From positions 72,564,412 through 72,628,411 of the forward strand of contig CM043963.1 of the NCBI GenBank assembly GCA_014529385.2: a stretch of DNA of 64,000 nt, given 5' to 3'. Positions 32,792 to 44,442 of the stretch are shown here, piece by piece. Each line of letters begins with the position of its first letter. The first letter of the stretch is position 1. The translations under genes were made by a program, and so were the position numbers. A model generated the notes under the pieces. The model did not search any database. It was given only the letters and a program-made list of their open reading frames with translations, and was not told the DNA's origin. This stretch comes from Adiantum capillus-veneris. Its lineage: Eukaryota > Streptophyta > Polypodiopsida > Polypodiales > Pteridaceae.

Positions 32792-33940
32792 CTAGAGACC
32801 CAAATTCATCATTTGAGTGCTTGTCTTCGTTATCCACTGTTGAGAATTCCTCGTCGAAGAGTAATCCGGTTGTATAGAAACTTTTGGTTGCCATTGCTTC
32901 TTCTTTTTCTCTGGTTGCTGTTTACCTTTGTTCTTGGATTCTTCCTTTGGAGTTGTCTCTGATCCTTTGGTGAACTTAACTGATTGACTTTCACCTTCGT
33001 ATTTGATAAGCACTGAATTAGAACTCCAGTCAATCATTGCATTGTATTGCTTCTGCCATGGTTGTCCTAGCAATAATGGATGTTGTGTAGCTTGGTCTTC
33101 AACCACGTAAAACATATGAGGATACACATATTGGTTAATCTGTATATGTAAAACTGTGCATCCGACAGTTTTAATTGAATTCTCAGAGTAACTCTTTAAC
33201 TCTTGCTTGGCAGTTTGTAGTTTAGTGTCATTTGTCAATTGTCTATACAAACTGAGTGATAGTAGGTTAGCTTGAGCTCCTGAATCCAATAGTGCTCTGG
33301 CTTTGATTTGGTTGGTTCCTACTTTGCATTCAATGATGGGTTCTTCTTTGTCATTATCCATTTCTGTTATACTGACTGCGTTTATTCGTATTGCTCCTTC
33401 ATTGCGCTGTTTCTGACGCAGTAGTCTTCTTTTCTCCATTCTTTCCTTCGCCTCGGCTTGCGCTTCCTCCTCAATCTTTTTCTTTTTCTGGACACGCAGC
33501 TTTTCTTGATGTATTTTGAGAAGCATGTCTTGGGTTAGCGGCAAAAGATACTTTTTCACTCTGCATCCACTAATCCAATTGGGCATTTCTTCTCCGTCTA
33601 ATGTAGCAAGCTTGACGGCTCCACTTGGTGATAGATCTTTAATCACCAGAGGTCCCATCCCTCGCTTTTTAAGCTTCTTAGCATGTTGTTTCAGAGTGTA
33701 AACTAGGACATAGTCCCCAACCTTAAACTCTTTAGTCCGCACATGCTTATCAAAAAATTCCTTTTGTCGCCTTTTTTGAGCGTAGATAGAAGCTACTGCT
33801 TTTAGGCGAAGCTCGTCTAGCTTTTCCAGGTCATCTATTCTATCAGAAAGCTCGTGCCCTGTCCACTCTAGATCCTTAGCCACCCTTAAGGTTGAAATCA
33901 AGAATTCTATTGGTAAGATAGCATTTAGCCCAAAAACCAT
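32792..33940 (-). pseudogene. Element D integrase C-terminus fused to second retropepsin-like domain (PR2)
   Basis: One open frame of 382 codons. Residues 1-145 are the integrase C-terminal DNA-binding domain (RVAKDLEWTG, FKVGDYVLVYTLKQH, SPSGAVKLATLDGEE). Residues 145-195 are a basic helix (QKKKKIEEEAQAEAKER). Residues 196-315 form a pepsin-like half: CKVGTNQIKARALLDSGAQA with active-site Asp at 219, a flap region, and PLLLGQPW near 288-295, then MIDWSSNSVLI. A Lys/Gln tail follows. The frame has no stop, so this domain is better preserved than most of the element. Element A has the same arrangement. It might cut the long polyprotein or the extra ORF product, or act as a binding module. Confidence 0.85.
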
Positions 33941-33975
33941 GTTATATGGGGTCGTTCCTATTGATGTTTTATATG

Positions 33976-34818
33976 CTACCCTATTGAGTCAGTTCTCGAC
34001 TCAGATACAATCTTCGTGAGGACCGTGCATATGGTTTTGTTTGTTGCTTCAGCTTGTCCGTTTACTTGTGGATGATACGGGGCTGATTTCCTATGGATTA
34101 CCATGAATTCATCTAGAAGGATCTTTATCACTTCATTTATAAAATGTGTGCCTCGATCACTCACAATTTCTATTGGCAATCCATATTGTACAAAGACGTA
34201 TTCATACAGAAATTGTGCCGTGGTCCTGGCATCTGCCTTTTGAGTTGCCTTTGCTTCGACCCACTTTGTTAGATAGTCTGTAGCCACAATGATGTATTGT
34301 GCATGAGTCTTATATGCAGGAGGTGAAATGGGTCCGGCATAATCAATCCCCCATTTTGCAAAAGCTCTTGCCCCCATCATTGGTCTAAGCGGCATATCAT
34401 CTCTTTTAAGTGGTACTTTGGTCCGCTGACAGTCATCACACCGTTTAACGTATTCCTCAGCGTTCATATGTAATGTTGGCCACCATATTCCTGTGGCTAA
34501 GACAAGTTTTGCTGTCTTATCACCTGAGAAATGGCCTCCACCTACTCCTCCATGAGCTTGCTCCAGGATTATCACATACTCAGACTCGGATGTGCAAATC
34601 CTAAGCTGGTTGTCTTTACCTCTCTTATAGAGTTGATCCCCTATGAAAGTGTAATCTCTAGCTTCTGTCTCTACAGATTTCTGACGAGCTTTTGACGTTC
34701 CTTCTGGGAAAGTTCTATTTGTGAGATATTCAACAATATACTGACTCCATTTTGGAGCGATCATTATCTGTATAATGTCGAATACTCTGCTAGCGGTTTT
34801 GATGAACATACAATACAT
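33976..34818 (-). pseudogene. Element D second H2C2 module and integrase catalytic core
   Basis: Residues 22-130 are the second H2C2 module, from PKWSQ to the zinc ligands (His89, H-x6-H, then CDDC at 127-130; 34429-34554). The integrase core follows, with all three acidic residues: GIDYAGP, IVSDRGTHF, and Glu in NGQAEATNK. A frameshift at the upstream boundary (34764-34818) separates it from RNase H, and another at 33940-33976, with loss of a few residues, separates it from the C-terminal domain. The first Met here is not a natural start; the domain is part of pol. Confidence 0.92.
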
Positions 34819-36035
34819 ACAGTGACATATTCATGTACGCTTTCTTTCATTCCTGGCCAATAGACTCCCAATTGTAACAAATTCCTATATGTGTTCCTTC
34901 TTGAACAATGAAATGCACATTCCTGAACATGTGCTTCGCGCAGATATATATTATATTCCTCAGGATTGATGCATAGTCGTAAAACATGATCATTTCCCAA
35001 TTGATATAACCTTCCTGCAACCAATTGAAGATCCTTGGATTGCTGAAAAGCAATATGTTTCTGGTTGTATTCTCTTCTATCGAACTCTCCTCCATAGGTT
35101 AATAGGTTAACGACATTTTGAGACCACTTCGGTATCATTTCTATGTTGAACAAGTACGCGTCTGGCATGTCGTCATCTACTCCTATAGGGTCTTCTCCAT
35201 TCGTCAATCGTGAAAGATGATCAGCTCTAAGATGTGTTTTTCCTTTCTTTACTACTACCATGAAGTCGAATTCCAGTAAGATAATGAACCATCTCACTAT
35301 TCTCCCGGTATTGCATGGTTTATTCACTAGGTAGAGCAAGGCTTGGTGATCCGTAAAAAACACAAACTTGTTGGCTAGAAGATAATGCCGAAATTTCTTC
35401 ACAGCATATATCATTCCTAATCCCTCTCGCTCTGTTGTGGTGTAATTCTTCTCTGCATTGTTGAGCTGTCGACTGGCGTAACAGATAGGAAAATTCATGT
35501 TTCCTTCTTCTGGCTGAGCCAGAATGCATCCTATTGCATATGCCGAAGCATCTATATGCACATGGAATATCTTCTCCCAATCTGGTGATTTCAAGACTGG
35601 AGCAGTAATGAGTGCCTCTTTCAATTTCTTGAACGATTCCTCACACTCATCTGTCCATTCAAAGTTCACTATTAGCCTGTAAAGTGGTTGGCCTATTATA
35701 GCGTACATGTAAATGAATCGTCTATAATATCTGCAATGTCCCATAAAGCTCTGCACTTGTTTCGCATTGGTTGGTCTAGGCATATCCACGATAACCTTTA
35801 TCTTCTCTAAATCCGTGGATATTCCGTTTTGTGAGACAATATGTCCCAGAATTCTGCCCTGTTGGACCATAAACACACATTTCTCAGGATTGAGACAAAT
35901 GCGATATGTCCTACATTTCTCAAATACTTTTCTTAGGTGTTCTAGATGCTCATCTCTCAGAAGAGAATGTACACACAAGTCATCCATGTATATTTCTAGA
36001 AACAACCTTAAGTATTCTTTGAAAGCATGTGTCAT
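34764..36035 (-). pseudogene. Element D reverse transcriptase palm end, RNase H and first H2C2 module
   Basis: Begins inside the palm after a TAG (36042-36044) that replaces the Gln of the usual ATFQRLM motif. Residues 16-19 are the catalytic YMDD. RNase H spans about 150-280, with Asp162, Glu203, Asp229 and Asp272 (ADHLSRL) all present. Residues 300-410 are the first H2C2 module: PKWSQ, a GRLYQLGNDHVLRLC strand, then H-x6-H and C-x2-C (34806-34931). The module aligns with the second module at 34429-34758 along its whole length (PKWSQ, LR.C, EY, AH, WP, EYV..C..C), which shows a true duplication. Confidence 0.93.
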
Positions 36036-36041
36036 CAGCCT

Positions 36042-38465
36042 CTAGAAGGTTGCGGGAGCATTGGTTAGACCAAAAGGCATAACCCGATAAGCATAAATTC
36101 CCCACTCCGTTGCAAAAGCTGTTTTATGTTGATCTTCCAGTGCTATGGCTAGCTGGTTATATCCTAAAAAACCATCAAGAAAAGAGTATGCTGTTTTCCC
36201 TGATACACGCTCTAGAACATGATCAGTTATCGGCAAGGGATAATTGTCCCTGATTGTTGCAGCATTCACTTTCTTTAAGTTGACACACACTCGGAGTTTT
36301 TCGTTCTTCTTGGGTACTACCACAATTGGAGATACCCAATCGGTGTGTTCAATCTCGTATATGAATTCAGCTTCCATTAGCTTATCTATCTCTTCTTTGA
36401 TTCGCTTAGCAAACGTATCATTATATGTGTATGGTCTCTGTCTGCTAGGCTTTGCGTCTTGTTTCAGTGGGATTGTGTGTTGGCATATCGATGGGTCAAC
36501 TCCCTTTAAGTCCTTATAAGACCATGCAAACACATCCCTATACTCTCTGAGAAGACTCAAAAGTCTCTCTTCCTCGCCTGGAGACAAATCTGTGGCTATG
36601 TACACCGGTCTAGGTGGCTCACCTGGAGCTGCTAAATCAACTTTTTTTGCATCCTCCGGTCCGTCATAAGATTCGTTCTCCTTTCTCTCTCGAATAGGTG
36701 GGGTTAATACCACCTTCCTATCCTCTATTGTGAATTTCCTATAGTGAGAGGGAACATCCATGTTTTCCTTGATTTTGGCGTTTTTGTCCTCTCCACTCTC
36801 AATTTCTGTCGTCCAAACTTCTTTCAGAGTTTTCTTGAGCTCTCTGTACTTGTTTCTACGTTCTAGCTTGGACTCCGTGTGTTCTCTGTTGCGCTTGTTC
36901 TTTTCTGATTTTTCTGTTTCTGTTTTCGTTCCATTCCTTTGAACTCGATTTCTTGAGCCTCTTTTGTTTTTTTGTAAGCTCTTTTGATCATTGCCTCTCA
37001 TTCTTCTAGAAACCTTGTCCTTAACACAATCTTCCGCTTTTACTAGCATTAGGAATTGATTTTTTCCTCTTATTCTAGGCATCGGATTGGTTCTAACCCC
37101 CTTTGTTTTTCTCTTTGCTCTATAGCGTTTCTGGCGTTGTTTAGTTTGGTTTGGAAAATCATAAAATCGGACATCCGTTATGGTTTCTTCGTTTCCACTT
37201 GAATTGTCCGTTGACTCGTTGTCTGCTTCATTTCCCCACTCAGGATGATCGGGAATGTCGTGAAACACCTCTTCTTCATCTTCCTTTTCCAGTGTATCGT
37301 TCTTTTCAGTTTCTTTTTCGAGTACAGTTCTCAACATGAAATACGGAACCACGTCGTACCCGTCCTTGTCGCAAAATTTCGTTGTGGGACCATCCGGAAT
37401 TGCACAAACATCTAGGGTTGCTAGAATGTGTGTCCATTCTAATGGTTCAAGCGTGTCCTCTGGAAAGGGTTCTCCTATATAAGTTTCGTCTTCGATAGCC
37501 CTTTCTAAAACATATTCTTCTCGTTTCAGACTTCCACATTTTGAGGCTCCACACATCCATAACTCCTTGGGTTTACCTAACCAAGCTGGAAATTCGGATC
37601 CCGCCAAAGTAGCTGAATCAAATTCCTCTACCGGTGTTCGGCTCACATCTTTGTAGCTATGGTCTTTCAGGTTCACACGTGTAGTGGTTTCCATATTTCT
37701 CAGGTATATGTGATCGTAGCCCCAATCCTGGACCATTTTCAATTGTCTCATGAATGGTCTTCCCAGTATGATATCATAGTTATTCTCCTTGCCAAAATCG
37801 ACAATAGCAAAAGTATGTTCGTATTCAATGCCGCAAGAAGTCACTACAACTTTCTCTAATAACCCCATAGGTTTCTCCATGTCTCCATCTGCTAATTGGA
37901 GTTTCAACCTAGTCTTCCTTATTTCTGGTTTCCCCCATTTTTTCCAGATTTCTTTTGTAGCAATGGCTACCCCAGCTCCGCTGTCTAGTATTGCCATCGT
38001 GTTTACTCCTTGGAATTCAACTGGTAAGGTTGTATTCCCCTCTTCACCTTCGCAATATTCTCCGACCTTGTTTAAGGGTACAGGCTTAGCGTTCTTTTTT
38101 GGTTTACTCAGCTCTTGTATACCCTCTTTCAGTCTCGATGTTGGGTCTTTTATCCCGAATTTCTCCAAGCATTTTCCTACAGTGGTCCACATATGTGGTC
38201 TTAGCCTCAAAAGCTCAGCTAGAGTGATAGTGCATGTCACTAGTGTTGACAAGATCTCTATCAATCCTTGCGAGTCCATGACTTTTTCTGATGAGATTCT
38301 TCGTGAGGGAAGTGCTCTAATCTCGGATTTTGATTCATACTCTCCTAAGTATGAAGGTAAGGTATTCAGTGAGTGAGGTTTGCTCTCCGTTGTTCTAACA
38401 GAGCCCCCATCTCCCCAGTAAGATTGCAGATCCAAGTCCACTTGAGATCCTGCCTCAAATTTCAC
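36042..38465 (-). pseudogene. Element D protease 1 and reverse transcriptase N-terminal part
   Basis: An 807-residue frame. Residues about 148-240 are a retropepsin with the active site ILDSGAG (Asp161) and IILGRPFM. A linker of about 400 residues follows; it is basic and acidic by turns, and its RVQRNGTKTETEKSEKNKR stretch looks disordered. The reverse transcriptase fingers and palm then start near residue 650 (SPGEEERLLSLLREYRDVF, then HTDWVSPIVVVPKKNEK) and end at GLTNAPATF. The frame is continuous with the one before and after it; only TAG codons at 38502 and 36042 interrupt it. It polymerises cDNA and cuts the polyprotein. Confidence 0.93.
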
Positions 38466-38501
38466 TATGGGAGGATTCCTGATATCCTTTTCCCAATTTG
38501 T

Positions 38502-39014
38502 CTAATTAGCTTGGCAACTTAGCTCGTTTGCAAAGTTTGCCTCTCTCACTTGTTTCCAAAATTCATTGTAATCCTCATCTCTTCCGTAAGACCTCTGTAT
38601 GACTGGATGAAAATTCTCTATCTCCTGATCGGTTGTATTCAACACTATGCGGTCATCCTTGTGTGTATTTTCATGCTTTTGTGCACTGGAAGTCTTTTCA
38701 GCTACCCATGAAACGATAGTCTCATGCTGAATTGGGTTTTCCGTTCCACAATTCATTGTTTCTTTTGGTGGTTCTAATAAGGCTTGTGCAGTCTCGATCA
38801 TTCTCTGGTACATTTCAAGTCTCTGCTTTTCCAATTCCGCGTTTGGGTATGTCATCCACCTCTGTTCTTGTGTTTGGTTGTTCTTTAACCTAGCTTCGTA
38901 AGCTCTCATCAGTGCGTCCAATGGTTCGTGTACTTTGTCGACTAGCACTGATCCCCCTGAGCTTAAGCTCGTTGTTTCTTTGATACTCTTTTGTTTCGTT
39001 CTTTCCGGGCTCAT
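38502..39014 (-). pseudogene. Element D gag-to-protease spacer
   Basis: Same reading frame as gag, after a TGA at 39018-39020. It carries SLSSGGSVLVDKVHEPLDAL and a helical RAYEARLKNNQTQEQRW, conserved in element A (12389-13045). No named domain. It ends at TAG 38502-38504; reading continues in frame into the protease segment. Confidence 0.8.
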
Positions 39015-39017
39015 CTC

Positions 39018-41837
39018 TCATTTCCCGTTTTGACTCTCAAGTTTTTCTAATCTATCTTTAGTTCGCTTTAGTTCCTCAGCTAGAATAGCGTCTTCACGTT
39101 CTTTTCTCAACTTCATGCGTGCTTTTCTAGCTTTCCATGTGTTTTTCTGACTCCGCGGTCCTGGACTAACCATTTCAGTCGCTAACTTTCCATTCTCAGG
39201 TTCTCTAGTGGTTTTCTTAGCTTGAGCTCTAGTAACAACTTGCGTTGGTATCAGAGTTTCATTTTCAGACCCACAGCTGGTAGGAATAGTTTCTAGCATA
39301 TTCAATGTCGTCTTTTGCACTTTGTTTGGATTCTTTGAACAATCCTCAATGAAGTGAGTAACCCCACACTCAGTGCAATAAGCGTTAATTCTAATGATTT
39401 CCGTATGTGGGCAAACATTCATCAGATGGTCACCTCCACACTTGTAAGAGGGTCCTAGTGCTGGTCTTGGTCCCATTTGATTCGTCCTTTGTGGATAGGA
39501 TGGTCTTTGTCCTGTTAACCCTCCATGAGCTATGAACATCAATGTTCTTGCGTCCAAATTGTATCTCTCTTCATCAGAAGCACTTGTAATTGTTGGTATT
39601 CCAACATTCCCAATCATGCCCCATGGTTCTGGTTGTTTGGGTTCTTCTGGTGGGTAATACACAGTTGGAGACATGTGTGCACCAGATTCTTCATAATAGG
39701 CTTGAACAGGCACTAAGGCTTGTTCTTCCTGATTCTCTAAGGTTGGTGCATATCTAATACCCACTGGTCTTGCTCCTGGTAAAGGTGGTTGTTGTCCCAA
39801 TACCGGTTGCGGTCTTTCTATCCCCATAGGTCCTGGCACATTTCCAGTTGGGTATCGAGGTACTGGATGTACTTGAGGTGGTGCTAATTGAGCAGGAGGT
39901 GCATACTGACGCTCCCTTACATACCCTTTGTTGTAATAGCACTTCTCTGTTGGATGGTTTGTCCATTTTTGTTCAATAGCACACCATTTCAGTGTTTTTG
40001 GCAATGGTTTTTGGTATGGTGCCATCCTTTTTAGAGCATCTTCTATCATTTGCTCTACATTTGGCATGGTTGTTGTTTGAACATTCTTTTTAGTGGTAGT
40101 CTCGCTCGCTACGGAGGAGGAGCTACTGGATGCAAAATCTATATCCGCTGACACCTCTCCATAAACCGTACAGTTATCCACTAAGTACAATGCCTCTCTC
40201 GTTACTTGCTCGAAACTTGTACAAGCTTTCAAGTGCAAGTCCTTCTTGAGAGTGTCGTTTCTCAGTCCCTCAATAAAGAGAACAGATAGTCTGTCATCTT
40301 GTGGTCGTTCACGTACTGGACATCTCTCAATGTATTGTTTGAAGCGAAGTGAAGCTTCCTTCACTTTTTCGTGTTCTCTCTGTTTAAAAGCATATATTTG
40401 TGAGACTGTATTGTGCTTAATCCCTCGTTTTGAGAATTCCTCAGCAAACTCTCTTAGCAAATGGTCAATGTCATGGAATCCCCCTATGTTCAGTGGTTGA
40501 AACCATGTCAGTGCCGTACCTTCTAGAGTAAGACCAAATCCCTCGTATTGTGTATGGAAATCTGTTATCTGCTCAGCTCTTAAGACTTGCTTAAAGAGTG
40601 ACACATGTGCATACGGATCTCTCGAACCACCATACTTCTTTGGCATACACTTCGCTACTTGAGATGGTCTCATACGTCTATGGTCTGCTACCAATCTCAT
40701 TGCTCCTGTGTCCCGGCTAAAGCTTTCTCTAGCATCATGGACTTCATGGGTTACCCTTGTCGGTTCCCCCGCCCTGAATCTACTACTAGGAGGTAAATGT
40801 GATGGTCCCGCTTCTAACCTTGGACCTGGAGTGGTATACGTAGGGATTGGAACTGCACTACCTCGATTCGTATCCATTGACTCTCTGGAATGTAATGATC
40901 CCATTGGTCCGGGCTTCGAGTACTGAGGTTGACTGAAAGAGTCAGCAGCCTGAGTTCTTTGTCCTCCTGTCGTCATTGGGTTTTGCCTTCCATTTGTTGG
41001 TGCTGGTCTTTGTGAGCTAGAAGTAACATAATACTGATGTATTGGTCCCCCAAAGTATGTATATCCTTCTAATTCTTTCTTGCCCATTGTTGAGTATTGC
41101 TTGCCATACTTGTCGTAAGCGGCAATTTTCACTTCCGATCCCTCTGTGTAGGTAAAGACATAAAGTCTTTTTTGGTCTGTCAACTCTCCAGTGTAGGGTT
41201 CTTCACATCTATAATAGAGATCCTGCTCCCCATTATTATATTTGTATAGCCCCACATAGATGTTATCAGTGTTGATCCTTGTAGTTTCATTCTCTCTTCT
41301 TAACCTCGCATCAGGGAAGTTCATTATTGGTGCTTTCTCCTCAAGTTCTTCATCTACTTTGGCTTTGGTGCCCATCAATCCCCACTTGTCCACAATGTTA
41401 GGGTTTAGGACTACCAAGTACATGGTACCCTCGTCATCTAGATATCTATCTCCGCTATAGCTCACAAGCACTAAGTCCTTGAACTCACTAGGTCTCTCCT
41501 CTATCTTTACACAATAGCGGTCCATTCCATCTTTGTAGATCTTGGCACCTTGCTCATTGTCGTACTGGTATTTTATGAACAATAGCTTCATTGTGGCGGA
41601 AGGGTTTGATGATCCTGATGCCATATTTTTTCTGTTGTTCAGGTTCAGGTGTTCCACGTGTTCGGTGAAAATCTCGTAAGATCTCTCCGAAGAAGTATCA
41701 GAGACACTTCCTTCAAAGATCGGCTCTAATGGTTGCACCCAACTTTGGTTTACACTTCCCTCGGTTGATATGACACTTGCTGGTTCCCCTTGTTTTGGTT
41801 GGTTATTCTAGAGGTTCCTGCCCGATCTCAAATTCAT
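39018..41837 (-). pseudogene. gag: Element D gag
   Basis: Starts at ATG 41837 (MNLRSGRNL); codon 10 is TAG (41808-41810), and the frame then runs open for about 900 codons. An N-terminal region with VDKWGL is shared with element A. The capsid-like domain lies around residues 370-520 of the long open frame (LTWFQPLNIGGFHDIDHLL, GIKHNTVSQIYAFKQ). A Pro/Gln-rich region contains a W-C-x4-K-W-T-N-H-x4-C-Y-Y motif. Two imperfect knuckles end it (YKCGGDHLMNVC and CTECGVTHFIEDC, the latter one residue short), then a basic tail. At about 930 codons it is long for a gypsy gag. It would form particles and bind RNA. A single TGA ends it at 39018. Confidence 0.9.
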
Positions 41838-42005
41838 CAATTCCCCTAAAGGACTTTAACTTTTCCGTCTCGGCAATTTGTTTTCCCCAAGTTTTTGTGG
41901 TCAGAATTGATCCAAACTGACTGATACTTGGTCAATTGTTTAATCTTGTCAGTTGGACAACTTCTGTTTCATCAAGTGAGAATTTTGTTGCAATTATGCT
42001 GAAAA

Positions 42006-42029
42006 AGACATTATACGCGTATGATGTCT
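42006..42029. repeat. Element D palindrome, leader copy 1
   Basis: Arm AGACATTATA, CGCG, arm TATGATGTCT: one mismatched pair relative to the perfect form. Confidence 0.92.
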
Positions 42030-42289
42030 TTTTTCACAGATTTAGACTATTTTGGTTATGCTCACTCTCAGTAGCCCCCTTATGCTCTGTCCACTCACAA
42101 AATTTAGTTTGAACTCTGTTTGAGCAAGTTATGGCTAATTTAGGCTTTTCTTGGAAATTTTCCACTTTTGACTTGTTTTTTGGGTCAATTGTGATCCAAA
42201 TGGGATGAAACTTGAAATATAACCTCTAGACAGCTATTACAATGGATCTGTGTTAGCAAAGTATCAAAATATGTCCAAAATTAGGTCAA

Positions 42290-42313
42290 AGACATTATAC
42301 GCGTATGATGTCT
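42290..42313. repeat. Element D palindrome, leader copy 2
   Basis: Same one-mismatch form, 284 bp from copy 1. Confidence 0.92.
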
Positions 42314-42414
42314 TTTTCATCAATTTGGGTCAAAACTTGATATTTATGCTTCCTACAGTGCTTGTAACAATCTTGTCAGGTCAGATATCAAAAATAAGCA
42401 GTGGATGTGCCAAA

Positions 42415-42438
42415 AGACATTATACGCGTATGATGTCT
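42415..42438. repeat. Element D palindrome, leader copy 3
   Basis: Same one-mismatch form, 125 bp from copy 2. Confidence 0.92.
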
Positions 42439-42702
42439 TTTGTCCCAGATTTTGACTATTTTTGGTTTTAAGCCTTCTCCAATGTTTATAATTGAGTTTC
42501 AAGTGTTTTTGTCAGGTTTGAATGTAAAAACAAGATCTGAATCCAAAATTTCCTATTCTTTGCGTTTCTTGGACTCCGACTTGTCTTTTCGGGTTTCTTT
42601 GAGTGTTAATGCTCTTGTTTTAAGTTGAAATTAGGGTATAACCCCCCTTTTGAACACTCTGGTAAAGTCAAAATTTCTGTTTTGGTCTCTGTTTGGTCAT
42701 TT

Positions 42703-42726
42703 AGACATCATACGCGTATGATGTCT
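42703..42726. repeat. Element D palindrome, leader copy 4
   Basis: Perfect form, 288 bp from copy 3, nearest to the primer site. Confidence 0.92.
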
Positions 42727-43244
42727 AAAGTTGCAGATTTCCAGTTTTTTGGCACAGAATCCTTCCTAAAGCTTTCTCAAGTGCTCAGCAACTCCCAGAT
42801 ACACAGAAAATTTCTCTGACTTTTGTTTATTGCAAGTTTCACTACTAACTCGACGGTTTAGTGATCTAACATGCAATCAACCATACCAAGCAAATACTCC
42901 AATGATTATTAGCTCTAGATCAGGATCAAATGAAGTCCTACCTAAGCTATTCCTGATCATAAAATGGGTTTGGTAATTGTGATTTTAAAGAGATCCACTG
43001 CCACTCACGGACTAGCAAATTCTTCTTCTATCAACAACTACTCAACACCAACAAAACAACAAACAAATCTAAGCTAAACTAAAAATACTGTCAACACGGA
43101 AGACCCAGGAATACCCCACTTCCTAGTATCTCTCGAGATCTTCGGAGTCCACCACTCCTAGATCTTTTCTAACTAAAGTATACAAAGTAGTTTATACGAC
43201 TCACCTCGTAGGATTAGTCTAAGGTCACCTACTTAGGGCTCTCG

Positions 43245-43262
43245 TCCCCGGCAGCGGCGCCA
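43245..43262 (-). promoter_or_regulatory. Element D primer-binding site
   Basis: Minus strand TGGCGCCGCTGCCGGGGA, two bases from the LTR end. This form is common in non-chromoviral plant gypsy elements. Confidence 0.92.
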
Positions 43263-43264
43263 AA

Positions 43265-43275
43265 TGTTAAGGCGG
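43265..43275 (-). repeat. Element D 5' LTR, inner fragment
   Basis: The 11 bp TGTTAAGGCGG left of insertion C. Together with 52059-52992, and minus the duplicated GCGG, it makes a 941-bp LTR, the same length as the 3' LTR. Confidence 0.93.
43272..43275. other. Left target-site duplication of element C (GCGG)
   Basis: GCGG precedes the 5' LTR and recurs at 52059-52062. The uninterrupted LTR copies of D have one GCGG here. If the LTR started one base later, the duplication would be the 5-bp GCGGT. Confidence 0.85.
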
Positions 43276-44418
43276 TGTCAGGAGTTTTTTGGAGCAAGGG
43301 ATTGCGCATATGTACATACACATGCATGGTGCATCAAATAAAGAATTGCCCATTTTCCTTAGCCAGGTGGTTACATGGGGCCCACATGTGTACAGGTAGG
43401 ACAACATGTACATAGTTCATCGATTTTCATCCTCACCAGTACCAGTATGTTTTTTCTACAATAATGAGGAGTTTATAGCGCGTAAAACTTCTCGAGGAAG
43501 CTATCCGCGGGCCGACGACGTGAGGTCAGCATGTGCGTCAGATGGCATCTAGTGGCGTCAGGAGGGCGAACGAGGTCAATATTTGCACGCGGATGAGGAC
43601 GGACACAACGTGGGTGTTTTCTTGTGAGAGTTATGCAGAAAGGTCATCATTAGGACCACTTTTTGGGGCCACTTCACGTGGTGGTGAGATGCATTAGTGG
43701 AAAAAAGCTGAGTGCCAGGTGTGCGAATGATGCAAAAAGGTGACAACTATGCACTGCGAGGTCAGTTTTTGGCCTGTTCGGGGTCCGTTTGAGGTCATCT
43801 AAAAGGCCAAGGGTGCCCAACTAATAAAGCTAAGTGTGGGAACTGAAAAAACTGAGAGAAGACCAGAAAAAACGTGGAGAAGAGAGGAGGAACAGCCGCA
43901 GGTGTATTTTTGCTCATTTTGGAGCCTGTTTTGGCCGTAAACTGCTCATCCGAGGTCGGATTTGAGCACTTTGACATTGTAGACTGGGGTTTTGGGCCGT
44001 TCCGGACGCGATGGCGCTGTCCATTTTGCCAAATTCCTCACTCTTTTCCTGCTGTTTTTCTGTGTAAGTTTCTCCTATGAGCGAAGTTTCTGCTCGAGTT
44101 TGTGATTGTATCTGGCTTATTTTACCCATATTGTGTGAGCTGTTTGCCCCATTGGTGTTGGCCCAAGCTCAATTATATCTAAACATCAGAAATTCTCCTC
44201 TTTTGAGCTGAGTTTTTTGGGTGTGTGTGTGTGTGTGTGTGTCTGTGTGGAGTGGGCAAGTGGATAGTCTCTCTCCTCTCACTCCCGAGGTGTGTTCCCT
44301 GTCTCGGCCAGGTGTGTTGTCTAAGCCGAGTGGTGCCCCATAGTGTGTGTGTGTATCTTCCCAAGAATGTGTGTCGGGTCGTTATAGAGGCGCTGTGTGT
44401 GTTTTCATCCCGCTCACA
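43276..44418 (+). repeat. Element C 5' LTR
   Basis: 1,143 bp, TGTCAGGAG...CCGCTCACA. Contains (GT)n tracts near 44218-44243. Confidence 0.96.
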
Positions 44419-44424
44419 TTCTTT

Positions 44425-44442
44425 TGGCGCCCCCACGGAGGA
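44425..44442 (+). promoter_or_regulatory. Element C primer-binding site
   Basis: TGGCGCCCCCACGGAGGA, six bases after the LTR. It starts with the TGG expected from a tRNA CCA end; the exact tRNA is not determined. Confidence 0.75.

Larger units (their letters stand above)
41838..43244 (-). promoter_or_regulatory. Element D leader between primer site and gag, with palindrome array
   Basis: A 1.4-kb untranslated leader with four CGCG palindromes (42006, 42290, 42415, 42703). Spacing is 284, 125 and 288 bp, the same pattern as in the 3' array. The sequence between palindromes is weakly related from unit to unit (GTGATCCAAAT, GATGAAACTTG). No ORF of note. The primer-proximal 150 bp is duplicated in inverted form at 25749-25898. 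Confidence 0.8.

Noticed and set aside
30366-42726. Palindromes as insertions of small foldback DNA transposons (MITEs)
   Set aside because: They have no target-site duplications and no internal sequence, and they keep a fixed period within related repeat units in two related elements.
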